Part shown: positions 13,712 through 23,875 of the stretch, piece by piece | How the letters are laid out: every line of letters begins with the position of its first letter | Numbering within the stretch: position 1 is the first letter of the stretch | From: Fallopia convolvulus | Taxonomy: Eukaryota; Streptophyta; Magnoliopsida; Caryophyllales; Polygonaceae | Length of the DNA: 64,000 bases | NCBI GenBank assembly: GCA_964016875.1 | Contig: OZ024727.1 | Location: forward strand, 4,178,893-4,242,892 | Direction: 5' to 3' | Made by a program: the position numbers and the translations under genes | Notes under the pieces: model-generated | Databases searched by the model: none | Seen by the model: the letters and a program-made list of their open reading frames with translations, nothing else | Told to the model about the DNA's origin: nothing

Positions 13712-14070
13712 AGCTGAGATGAAGACGGAGGAGAAATTGAAAGGAGATGAGAGAAGAAAAAATCTCCGCCCGTAGTGATAAAAAAGTGGGGATGAGCAAA
13801 TTGTGCATTCTTCATTTTATATGCGGCGTCTGGACTCTAGAGGAAGAGAAATGTGTGGGACCCACCAGAAGCAAAGTGCAAAGAGTTCAGAGATCTCATG
13901 AGATCATCAAAAACGGCGACGTTTGGAAAATCAGGTGTGATTAGATACGACGAGCTCACGGGATCATGTGTGAGGACGACCTCCTGATATTTCGAAACGG
14001 TGACGTTTAAGTCTAATCGCCTTGCGCTCCGTTTGGTTTGGTGTGAAAGCGAGTGAATAATGGTAACAGC
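13712..14070 (-). promoter_or_regulatory. 5' flank of the NADP-malic enzyme gene
   Basis: This 359-bp stretch between the ATG and the next mobile element should hold the 5' UTR and proximal promoter. No core promoter motif was assigned. Two short GC-richer segments repeat the phrase acggcgacgtttgg / acggtgacgttta (about 13913 and 13998), a small imperfect duplication. Confidence 0.4.
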
Positions 14071-14850
14071 TAGGGCTGTCAAAACTTGACCCGACCCGAA
14101 TAACCCGCCCGACTCCGAACCCGACCCGAGAAAACAATAAAAAATTTTATACCCGAAACATGTTTGACCCGAACTGATTTGACCCGAATCCGAAAAAACC
14201 CGAACACGAGATTAACCCAAAACCGATTATACCCGAATGGACTAGCCTGATGCAACCCGATATCCGATGCTACCTGACCCGAAGTCATCCGAAAATCCGA
14301 AGTTACCCGACCAGAAACTATCCGAAAATCTGAAGTTACCCGACCCGAAACCATCCGAAAATTATATTATATTTTAAAATATTAATAATAGTAAATATTT
14401 ATTATAATTATGTTTAAATTAAATGTTACATTAAATATTTAGACCCTAAAGTAGTTAAACTACACAAAATAATCATTCGATATATGGTCTGAATCAAATT
14501 CCGGCTTACTCGAAATCAGATTAACCCGAAATTCGGCCAAAGTCGAAATCCGATTCACCCAATATCCGAAAAACCCGAAACCGAACTCACCCGGAATCCG
14601 ACTAAACCCGAAACCGAACTAAACCCGAAACCGAACTTATCCGAAATCAAGTTGGACCAAAAACCGAATGACCCGACCGAAATTGACCCGAAACCCGACT
14701 TTGCCCGATTAATTGAGCACCCGACCCGAAATAATCCAACCCAATTTGACCCGATTTTCAAAATATCCGAATTTGACCCGAATCCGAACTTACCCGAAAC
14801 TAAATTGACCCGACCCAAATCCGACCCGACCCGCCCGATTGACACCCCTA
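14071..14850. mobile_element. CCCGA-rich element with TAGGGxTGTCAA inverted ends
   Basis: The ends TAGGGCTGTCAA (14071) and TTGACACCCCTA (ending 14850) are inverted repeats with one mismatch, like non-autonomous hAT-type elements. The two arms (14080-14360 and 14515-14840) are filled with degenerate tandem acccgaccc / cccgaaacc units, and the centre (14360-14510) is AT-rich. An 8-bp TSD is not evident; instead the flanks are themselves inverted (gtaacagc and cttgttac), so the true ends may be a few bases further out. Open frames inside are a by-product of the repeat. Confidence 0.6.
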
Positions 14851-14976
14851 CTTGTTACCCATAGAAAATGTCTGATTTTAATCTCTTTGGTTGGTTTCCT
14901 CACCTGTACTGACTTTTTCTCATAGTGAATTAAATTACGCGGCCTTAAATTAGGTGAATCTGCATGGTATTTGGAT

Positions 14977-15188
14977 TTTTTTTTAAGTCTTGTCTTTTGG
15001 CTCCCAGTTCGATCAGTCGGACACCGCTCTATATCCGGATCGGGTACTAATTGTGTCCCCATTTTTGGAGAGACCCTCCCAATATCAGTTTCTCCATACA
15101 TGCCGCCAGTGAGATTCGAATTTCGAATCTCCTAGACAATACTTAGGGACTCTAGCGCCACTTTACCACTAGATTTACTGAGTATTGG
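14977..15188 (-). mobile_element. tRNA-derived SINE with 12-bp target-site duplication
   Basis: On the minus strand it starts near 15188 with a tRNA-like box A (TGGTAAAGTGG), has a box-B-like gaaattcgaatctc about 45 bases on, and ends in an A-tail (T-run at 14977-14984). TGGTATTTGGAT is duplicated exactly at 14965-14976 and 15189-15200. A 5'-truncated relative is at 43435-43550. Confidence 0.85.
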
Positions 15189-15200
15189 TGGTATTTGGAT

Positions 15201-15551
15201 ATTTGTTAACATGCGTTACATAAATCAATATTTAAAATAAAAAAAACTTTTTAATTAATTAATTTTTTGAAAGATTATATGTGGAGCATTAAATTGACAA
15301 ATATTTTAACAGTATTTAATGGTTCAATTTTGTATTAGGATCACTCTTAAAAAACTCACTTAGACCTTATATAAGGACAACCATGCATAATCCGTCTAGC
15401 TTTTCAGCGTACCTAAGCGCCTACGTGAACTGTCTAGACAACCGTCTAGATTAATGTCTAATATTATACCATTATAAGTTCAAGTCTTATAACACATAAA
15501 AAGTGTAGTTTCATCAATACAATAAAAACTATTTTTAGATTAATTTTAAGT
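15201..15551. other. AT-rich spacer
   Basis: No gene, RNA or bounded repeat was seen between the two SINEs. Confidence 0.4.
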
Positions 15552-15690
15552 AATGAATACAACAACAACATCTACACGTACAGGTGAAACTCGGTATGAG
15601 TAGGATCTGGGGAGTTGAGATGTACGCACCCTTACCTCGATTCGAAGTCGGGAGGGTAGTTAAGGTGGGCCCAAAGCAAAAGTAAAAGGG
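15552..15690 (-). mobile_element. TS-like SINE 3' end
   Basis: Read on the minus strand it contains ggtaagggtgcgtacatctc, ctccccagatcc and a TTG-repeat tail. This order of motifs is shared by TTG-tailed SINEs of asterid plants. The 5' (tRNA-like) half and the TSD were not found, so this is probably a truncated copy. Confidence 0.65.
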
Positions 15691-16037
15691 GCGAACACAA
15701 AAGGATGGAAAAAAAATTAGAGGGGGAGTAGAAAGCGAGAGCGAAAAAGTACGCTAGAAAACCCATAGAACGATAACAAAAAACTAAAACAAAGGGAAAA
15801 TGGGAATCGTAAGGCTAGAGTTCGAAGGTGTACGCTAGAAAACAAAGCAATGAATAAAAATGGGAATAGTAAGGCAAGAGTTTGAAGGTATATGTTGACA
15901 TTTATGAAAAAGGGGTCTTCCAAAATTCACAAAATCTACAAATTGTGGTTGTGTTTGGTGGGTCGGTCTGTCTCATTCTAAACAAATGGAAGATGTTCCC
16001 TCACTTTTCTGAAAAAAGAAAATATGTAAAAAGTAAA
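15691..16037. other. Spacer with a short imperfect duplication
   Basis: Two diverged copies of a segment with gtacgctagaaaac and gggaat(c/a)gtaaggc lie at about 15749-15850 and 15820-15900. Nothing else was recognised. Confidence 0.4.
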
Positions 16038-16087
16038 GCCGAGTAATTGCGCCCCGGTCAGAGTTGTAGGGCGCACCGGCTTTTTAG

Positions 16088-16254
16088 CAGCGGTGTGTCC
16101 TACCGCTCCAAATTTAAAAAAAAAATTGAATAAAAGGCAGCGACAACGGTGGCCGCTGCCGCTGCCCATTAAAAGCGGTGTGTCCTACCGCTCCAAATTT
16201 AAAAAAAAATTGAATAAAAGGCAGCGGCAGCGGTGGCCGCTGCCGGTGCCCATT
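16088..16254. repeat. Subterminal 85-bp tandem duplication in the MULE A left end
   Basis: Two near-identical copies (about 16088-16172 and 16174-16254) each contain AGCGGTGTGTCCTACCGCT, an A-run, and a GGCAGCG...CGCTGCC hairpin. Related hairpins recur at 16283-16315 and in the right end. Confidence 0.8.
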
Positions 16255-16476
16255 AGAAAACAAATTTTTTTTGTCGTTATTATGGCAGCAGCAGCAGTGG
16301 CTGCTGCCGCTGCCTTTTTAAAAAAAAATTATTGCATAGAGCGGCAGCGGCCTTGCCCTCAGTAAAAAAAAATACCGCGGCTATTTATACCGAGCAATGA
16401 GGCGAGGTCGGAGCAATGGAGAAGCGGTAAGAAAAAAGCTCTCAAATTCATCCCCAAAGTTACCTCTACCAAAATA

Positions 16477-19400
16477 ATGTCGGGTTTTTGGCCATTCAAC
16501 GAAGGGCACGGCTATTCTAGTTCAAATCCGGTAAATGTGAACGACGATCAATATGGCGGTTTTGAAGGAATTCCTTATGGTGGACATGACTATTCTAGTT
16601 CAAATCCGGTGAATGTGAGCGACGATCAATATGGCGGTTTAGAAGGAATTCCTTATAGTGGACATCAAAACGAGGAGGTTTTGCATCAAAACGAAGAAGC
16701 GGTATGTAATCGATTATTTATTAAATTATTATTTTTATTATAAGCAATCATATTTTAGGGTTGTTATAACTAATCATATTTTATAGTTGTTATAATTGTT
16801 ATATTAGTTGTGTTAGTGCAAAATTTTCGTTTTAATTTCTCATATTGTGTTGAATTTGTGAGTTTATAATCGAATTAATTAATGAAGTATTTGTCATAAT
16901 TGTTTCCAGTTTCCCGATTTTTCTACCTACTTTGAGTCTGATTTTGAGTGGTCGGAACGTAATCATATGCTAAAATGGGCTAGAGAAGTAGGACGTAAAT
17001 TGAACATGGTGTTGACAATTAAGAACTCATGGGAAACGAAGGTCCTTTTAGCATGTGTGTTGGCCGGTGAGTACAAGCCAAAGAAGAAGGGCAAATCCGG
17101 TGTTAATATGCCGACCCTACAATTTGGTGATGATCTAAAGGAAAAACCACGTAGTAGGAAGATGGGCTGCCCGTTCGAATTGGTTGGCCAACGGGACAGG
17201 AAGACCCATCATTGGCGGCTAAGTGTGAAATCCGGTCGCAACAACCACGACCTTTCCTCTAGTCTGGAGGGATATCCTTTTGTCGGCCGCTTAACCGATG
17301 AGCAAAAGGAGGATGCAAGGATATTAACCCTATCACATGGTGCGCCGAAATTTGTTATGACATACTTGCGCGAAAAGTGGCCAGACATCACAACTTCGAT
17401 GAGACAGTTGTACACTTTTCGGCACGATCTACTGAAGAAAGAGATGAGCTCAATGAATGTAACTCAATTCTCACTCCATTTCTTAAAGTCAAATGGCTAT
17501 TATCTTGATTATCGAGCCGAGGAAGGAAGCAACGAGATAATAGACTTTTTCTTTGCCCATCCCAAGTCGTTGAATCTGCTGAAGTTGTTTCCGTATGTTG
17601 TGATCATGGATGCGACATACAAAACCAACATGTAAGTAATTATAATAAAAACGTTTTTACTTGAAATTTAAGTTTTGCACGTTAACTTATTCAAATTAAT
17701 TAACATTTCAGGTATAACATGCCTTTGAGTGAGATGGTAGGATTTACTTGCACCGGGCACACTTTTTGTATTGGGTTTGCATTTATGGCAAGAGAGACCC
17801 AAGATCACTACGAATGGGTGTTATATCAGTTGCGGGAGGTGTTCGAAATGGTTGGGAAAATGCCAGAAGTTATTGTCACAGATCGGGATATTGCCGAGGT
17901 TAACGTCGTTGCGGTCCTGTTTCCCAACGTCAAGCACCTGTTGTGTTGGGTGCATATCAAGCGGAATTGCAAGGCGTACGCTTTGGCGAACGGGTTTTCT
18001 GAGGGGACTGCGGAGTGGTTTGGAAACAAAGCATGGGAGCTTTTTTGCTCAACGACCGTAGCAGAGTATGAGGCACGACTTCGTCTATTGCGGATTGGTG
18101 AGATTAGAGTACAAAAGCCGCTCAATCCGTTGTTGTTAGCGTACCTCCAGAGGAACTGGCTTACTCCTTGGCGTGATCACATTGTTAGAGCCTACACTGA
18201 TCATTGTCTACATTTGTTTACAAGGACCACAAACAGGTACGCTAATCAATTTTCCTTATGAAAAAACTCTTAAACACAAATATTAGCTATATGTACTAAA
18301 TTAACGAAATATTTATCAGGGTCGAGTCCCAACACTCTGTGTTGAAGGATTATTTGGAGTCTTCTGTTGGGGGTTCAGCACGGTTTTGAGAAAGATGCAC
18401 GCCATGGTGAACATTCAGGTGCACACTATTAGGGGAGAGATGGAACGAGACCGTACCAACGAACCGTTGTCCATCAAACATATGGACGAGCCACTTAAAA
18501 CTGTCTTCTCTCGTCTTCCAGGGAAGGTTTCCAACAATTGTATCGGAGAGTTGTTTGCCCATGTCCGCGCTATATTTGACCCGAACAAGCCTTTCCATCA
18601 GATATGCGACGATGCGTGGTGGACAACCGCCCGTGGACTACCATGCCCTCACCAAGTCCAAGCTTGTATCAATGAATGCAGGCCTATTCAACTTTCAATG
18701 ATTCATGATTTCTGGAAACACTTGGTGTGGGAAGGCTAAAGGGGAGTAGATGAACAGGTGGCCCCCACAGCCCTAAATCCAACTGACGAGATTTGGACGA
18801 GGATGATACAAGACTTCTATGAAGGCAAGATTGATTCTACTGTCAAACACCAGGTTGGTCGAAAATACTTGAACCTCAATTATCCTGAGGAGGGGGATGT
18901 GGTGGAGCCATCTCGCAATAGGAAGAAGAAGGGTAGGCCAAGGAAGAACTCAAAGGTTCAACCAAGAGACTTGACTAGGCTGGAGCATCTTCAACAGCGC
19001 GGGAAAGGCATTCGTTCTATGCCTGGGGTCGCACTTAGCCATGTTCCAGAGGAGGAGGAGGAGGAGGAGGAGGAGGAGGAGCAGGAGGGAGAAGATGTAT
19101 ATCGTCCGACGGTTGAAGAAGGAGGTCACATCCAAGTTGATCTCGGTGTCCATGTACCCCAATTCATGAGGCGATTCATCGTCAGCGCTCCTGATGTACT
19201 AGGAGACGGTAATTGCGGGTATAGGGCACTCACTTGTCTTGTTGGGTGGGGGCAGGATTGTTGGAGGAGGATGCGAGAGGAGTTGGCTTTGGAGTTGAGG
19301 ACCCATTACGAGACATATGCATGCTTATATCCTTATATTACGCATATTGATGATTTGATCAATCAAGTCAGTACAGACTACTACTGGATGGAGACGCCAA

Positions 19401-19795
19401 CAGTCGGATTGGCGTTTGCTACTAGATTCCAGTGTGCACTTGTCGTACTATCCGAGCGTGGTCCTCATACATGCCTCCCGACGATATCTAGTGAAGCTCC
19501 GAGTACTCCTGTGTGGGACAGTGTTGTGGAGATAGCTCATTTAGGGAACCACTATGTCCCGGTAAGCGTCATACACTTTCATAAATTTCATAGTGGACTA
19601 GCTTTTATTATATTATTTACGAATCTGTCATTGTAGGTTATGCTCGTAGATGAAGCCCCCATGCCGACCTCTGCGAAGCTTTGGACCCAATATCATCATT
19701 ATAGCGTTGATGGGATGGATATTCGCTTTCATGAACGCATGGCCCGGTACGTCAGTTACCACAACGCAGAAGGGTTGCCTCCTAGTTTTTATTAG
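16477..19795 (+). pseudogene. MULE transposase read into an OTU protease domain (FAR1-MULE-SWIM-OTU)
   Basis: Exons: 16477-16701, 16910-17631, 17712-18236, 18320-19561, 19637-19795, all GT-AG. Exon 1 encodes a Ser/Asn/Gly-rich leader with a 26-residue tandem duplication. Exon 2 carries a FAR1/WRKY-GCM1-like zinc domain (GCPFELVG ... NNHDL; the usual HNH has lost one His) and the first catalytic Asp (VVIMDATYKTN). Exon 3 carries the second (VIVTDRDIAEVN) and the NKAWELF region. Exon 4 holds GLPCPHQ, a SWIM-like knuckle, an NLS-like RKKKGRPRK, a run of Glu, then GDGNCGYRAL with the OTU catalytic Cys; exon 4/5 supplies GNHYVPV with the catalytic His. Two breaks are visible: a frameshift near 18367-18376 and an in-frame TAA at 18737-18739. 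Codons on both sides of the TAA are in one frame, so the OTU part belonged to the same polypeptide or follows it closely. Confidence 0.85.
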
Positions 19796-19966
19796 AGTAG
19801 GACTAGTATTTGTATTTGTATTTCTATTGGTACTTGTAGGGTACTTGTATTTGTAAGATATTATTATGGTTATTATTATTTGTGGGACTAGTATTTGTAT
19901 TTGTATTTGTATTTGTATTTCTATTTCTATTGGTACTTGTATTGGTACTTGTATTTGTCCTCATAA
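19796..19966. repeat. TTTGTA/TTGGTACTTGTA repeat between convergent genes
   Basis: Two copies of a block with TAGGACTAG/GTGGGACTAG followed by TTTGTA hexamers and ttggtacttgta lie at about 19798-19855 and 19882-19966. On the minus strand the second copy encodes the Tyr/Lys/Gln tail (YKYQYKYQ) of the accessory gene. The duplication has expanded exactly where the two 3' ends meet. Confidence 0.75.
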
Positions 19967-21136
19967 GCCGGGACCTCATCATCATGGGCCGGGATATCGG
20001 GCTCCGGAGGAGCCGAGTAGCGCATGGGAGGGGGTGGGTTTGTGTACGACGGAGGAGCCGGGTCTGTGTACAACGTCAGCTGCATGTACGGCTCTTGTGG
20101 TGGCATGCTATGGCTCGTACTACCATAATGGTGTGTCTCTGGGGGTGGCATATAGCTCGTACTACCACCATACTGCATCTCTGGGGGTGGCATATAGCTC
20201 GTACTACCACCATACTGAGTCTCTGGGGGTGGCATATAACTCGTACTACCGTAGTTATACGCCTCTTGTGTTGGATATTGCAGGGGAAATTGATAAGCCC
20301 CGTATTGCCCATGAGCAAATGATGGACCAGTTTGCCCATAACCCGTATTAGCATATGTGGGTTGGGTAGGGTCCACATAAAGGTCCGGAAAAGTATCACC
20401 ACTTCTATTCAGCAATCTTTCGATTGCTTAAATATCATCTGCATGCATTTTTTACAATATTTCTCTAAAATCTAATAACGTGCATAAAGCTCATTTAAAC
20501 ACATAATTAATATATCAAACTATTAATTCATCCGTAAATATAGTAACCATGCACATTAAGAAAAATTCATATTCACCTTCAACAACTACTTAATCGCTTA
20601 TTTTTATAATACTCATAAATTAACTTACTAACATGTATGAACCTAATTTAAACACATAATTAATGAAAAAACTAATAATTACACCATAAATAAATTAACT
20701 ATTCAAATTATGAAATTTTATAATTATTTTCTACAACTACTTAATCACTAATAATTATAAATACATTAGTCTATAAATTATACATTGATTAATTAATTAA
20801 TTATTTTTGGGGTGTAAATTAACATATAAATTTACTATCATGTAAACTACTTAATCGATCAAACTCTCGGTAATTAACCTATAAACTACTTAACACATAA
20901 AACTAATAATTAATTCATACATTAAAATTAAATTTAATATTTTGCGTACCTAAACCCTCCACGGGGGCGACGTGGGCGACGGGGGCGACGGGTTGGCTCG
21001 TCGTCGCTTCCGGAAGCGGGACTTCAACCTCCTCTCGAACTCTCGAGGTTGCCTCGCTCTCATTTAAGTTAATATTTCGCCGGGATTCATTCCGCCGTCT
21101 ACGCTGGGAGCTTGAAGATGATTTCGAGCCAAACAA
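19927..21136 (-). CDS. MULE accessory protein without a plant mobile domain
   Basis: Two exons, 21136-20950 and 20426-19927, join in frame (687 nt, 228 aa). The N-terminus is short, Ser/Arg-rich and basic (MFGSKSSSSSQRRRRNE), then acidic/Pro-rich. Exon 2 begins AIERLLNRSGDTFPD and contains four copies of a 13-14-residue unit built on GSTSYMPPPE(T/M)QYG, then a Pro/Tyr-rich tail. The basic leader followed by a Pro/Tyr/Gln-rich linker matches the first two exons of the MULE B PMD gene, but no PMD follows; the gene runs into the TTTGTA repeat instead. The acceptor of exon 2 (TTTAAG) is unusual; the better-looking GCAG nearby would hit a stop. Function unknown. Its position suggests a truncated relative of the PMD-bearing accessory gene. 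Confidence 0.6.
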
Positions 21137-21475
21137 ATTCTAATAAAAAAAATTAAGTTAGTTTTAACCTTAATAACTTAAAATAATTCAATTAAAATAC
21201 AAAAAAATCATACATACCGATAGCGAAAAACTCTTCATTTTTGGGACCACTTGAATCGAATTAACAGATTTTGGAATCAGATTTGAGACCACCTTCAAAG
21301 AAATTGAGGCAAAATTTGGAGAACTCGTTCGGAACTTTGGTAGATGATGAAAATGGAGAGCGAGTGAGGAAGATTTGTGTGGAACTGGTGAAATGGAACG
21401 GGCTTACTCGGTTTTAAAAGAAGAAGGGAAGGGCTCGCCATTATTGTGCCCAACGCTCCCCACCCAGTCAAACTA

Positions 21476-21640
21476 GGATTCTGCAAAATTGCAGAATCCC
21501 AGGCATGCAGAGGCAGATTCCCACGCGGGAATCTGCCTCGTTGTCTGCTTTTTTTAAAAAAAAAATACATGCAGCGGCAGCGGCCACCGCTGTCGCTGCC
21601 TCTGCATGCAGCCTCGTTGACTGCTTTTTTTTTTAAAAAA
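21476..21640. repeat. Row of perfect hairpins in the MULE A right end
   Basis: Arms 21476-21486 and 21489-21499 pair perfectly (11 bp, loop aa). Arms 21510-21522 and 21527-21539 pair perfectly (13 bp, loop acgc). A longer imperfect hairpin around GCAGCGGCAGCGG pairs 21568-21585 with 21588-21609. The hairpins differ in sequence from one another. Confidence 0.85.
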
Positions 21641-21731
21641 AAGGGCAAGTGGTAGGTTCTACCGCTGCTATGTGCAGCGGTAGGGCCCACCACTTTAAAT
21701 ACCGGGGCGCCCCTCATTGTCCAAAAGTAAT

Positions 21732-22230
21732 CTAAAACAAAAAAAAAATGTTAGACCAACTAAGATTGATTATCATGAAGTTAAGGTGAAGTAAAAAGTT
21801 TATTTATGGTACATAGGGATTAACCTCCTCAATCATTAGATTTAAAATAATTAATAAATAAAATTTGTTTGAAAATATAATTTAATAAATAAGCAAAATT
21901 TATTATCGTAATTATAGAACAATGGTCATTTCAATTTTGGAAAAAATACCATATATACTAGATCTCATCCTACACTAGCGAAAGCAAAGCGCCAATTGCA
22001 GTAGAAATTCGCCGGAAGAGCTCCATACGCCGGCGTTTGAAGTTAGGGGGATTGAAGTGCTCCTTACGCCAACGTTTAACTATTTGGAAGTTGCCGAAAC
22101 CAAAGCGACTGAGAGAATTGGTTAGCAAGGTCGAGCACGGTACAAGAATGGTTTTGGAGAAAATCAGGAGTTTTTCTATTTTGGAGAAAATTGGATGAAC
22201 AACTAGTTTAGAAGATAATAAACCCGAATA
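21732..22230. other. AT-rich spacer between MULE A and the Copia remnant
   Basis: A 200-bp segment (about 21970-22170) is less AT-rich and repeats the phrase tacgccggcgttt / tacgccaacgttta, but no gene or mobile-element ends were recognised. Confidence 0.35.
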
Positions 22231-22239
22231 AAATTCGTA

Positions 22240-23520
22240 TCTTGAAGATTACACTACTCCTTCAATTCTCATTATTAGATATTGTCTATTTGATGCAAAT
22301 CCTCTATCCCATTTTCAATTTAATAATTGTAATTACTCTTCCCTATTTATTGATTGGACCATTCGATTTATTGATCATATGTTACAATTCAATCACCTAT
22401 TGTGATACGGTTCATGATCTATGGGACGACTTAAAACAAAGATTTTCCGTTGGAAATGGACCTCGGAATCTCCAGCTCCAGTCTGATATTGCTCAATGCC
22501 GACAACAAGGACAAGGAGTAGCTGCTTATTATGGGAAATTAAAGAAGCTCTGGGATGAGTTATAGACTTATGTGCCTCCCAAGTCTTGTTGCTGCAGGCA
22601 ATGCACATGTCACCTCTCGTCCGAACTACTTAAAGAGCGTGAGGAAGAACAACTTCATCGGTTTCTAATGGGTCTTAACGAAGACGTGTTTGGCACGATC
22701 CGATTAATTAAGCATTATTGCTCAAGACCCGTTACCCACTTTGAATCGTGCCTACGCACTTGTCATACAAGAGGAGCGTCATAAAATAGTTGAAAGTCTC
22801 GAGAGCCAACCTCCGAAGCTATGGCCTTTGCTGCTCAGTCTAAAGCCACCGATTAGAAGCCTGCAAATAAACTTCTTTGTACACATTGTGGATTGAACAA
22901 CCATGAAGTTTCCAAGTGTTACAAAATCATCGGATATTTCGAATATTGTACATCGCGGGGAAGGGGCGTTGGGCATGGCAACACTGGATGAACTGGTCGT
23001 GATGATTCTAGTGCTGCAAAGACCGATACTGATGCTAGAAAAGGGTGTGGTCGTGGCAAAACAGGTCAGGCAAACTCAATCCAACATCTGGGCTCAACCT
23101 TTGGCGATGTATAGTCGAATGCCCACGATCAAAGTGCGCTCGATTTAAATAACAAGCAGTGGCAATCAATGGTGAACCTTTTTAATTCCATGAACTCCAA
23201 AATAAGTTCTTCAAATCAGTCCTCCAGTAATTTTTCTTCTTGGATATTCGACACTGGGACGTTGTATCACATGAACGGTGATCGAAATTTGCTCCAGGAT
23301 ATTAAGTTTATCTCTCCAGTTTCTATCAAATCGCCCAACAATATTTTGCATATGCATTTGAAGAGGGCACACTTATTATTTCTGATTCCTTGAGTCTGAA
23401 AAATGTGTTAAATCATTCCTTGCCTTGATTGCAACTTGGTCTCTCTTGCCAAATTATCTGTCGATCTCTATTGTTATCAATGTTGTCAAAGGCACTGGAC
23501 CGTGTCCTTTGGAAATTGAA
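22240..23520 (+). pseudogene. Decayed Ty1/Copia gag and protease region
   Basis: Fragments in shifting frames follow the order of a Copia polyprotein. A UBN2-type gag segment (HDLWDDLKQRFSVGNGPR, then YYGKLKKLWDEL) ends in a stop near 22565. It is followed by EEEQLHRFLMGLNEDVFGTI, a CCHC knuckle (LCTHCGLNNHEVSKCYK at about 22875-22925), and the protease region with WIFDTG at about 23248 and HMNGDRNLL. Beyond 23400 the frame decays further. Several stops and frameshifts are present, and no LTRs were identified on either side. It is inactive and unrelated to the younger Copia at 43.7-49.6 kb. Confidence 0.8.
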
Positions 23521-23875
23521 ATGTTAGTTTCGGACATCATAGTTTCACTCGAGAATTCCTGAATACATCCTTACGTTGTTTATAGGGGATGCAAATATTG
23601 TGACTGATAAAATCGTTAAGTTGGGCCACAATTTTCCTAACAACAACCTGATAGATTATGTAGAATTCCAAGTTCTCATTCACAAGAATGTTCTACGCCC
23701 TCGAAAGACGTCTCCTAATTTTTTGTTTTATTAGTTAAGAAGTTCAGACCACTACGCGTGAGTAAATTTCTAAGAAACTATTCACTCTTTCAAATAAATT
23801 ATTCTTTTTAATTTCCTCTTTCAATTACCAACGGAAAAAAATGTAAAGAATATTCAGAAAATGTAACTAAATGAA

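Larger units (their letters stand above)
16038..21722. mobile_element. MULE A: transposase-OTU gene plus convergent accessory gene
   Basis: The ends share the subterminal block GCGCCCCGGT in inverted orientation (16049 on the left, 21704-21713 on the right), followed by GC-rich CAGCGG/CCGCTG hairpins on both sides. AAAAGTAA flanks the element, with 8 of 9 positions matching (16029-16037 and 21723-21731), fitting a 9-bp Mutator-type duplication. Inside are a FAR1-type MULE transposase gene extended by an OTU domain (plus strand) and a two-exon accessory gene (minus strand). Their 3' ends meet near 19.8-19.9 kb. MULE B has the same two-gene convergent layout. Confidence 0.85.

Noticed and set aside
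14079..15101. Open frames of 70-103 aa on both strands in the CCCGA-rich element and the adjoining SINE
   Set aside because: They are low-complexity by-products of repeats that lack stop codons, plus SINE sequence; no domain is present.
17826..18125. Minus-strand 99-aa open frame in the MULE A transposase
   Set aside because: It is antisense to a recognised coding exon with catalytic motifs on the plus strand.
22903..23148. 81-aa plus-strand frame in the Copia remnant
   Set aside because: It is an out-of-frame reading of the decayed gag region; the CCHC knuckle lies in another frame.
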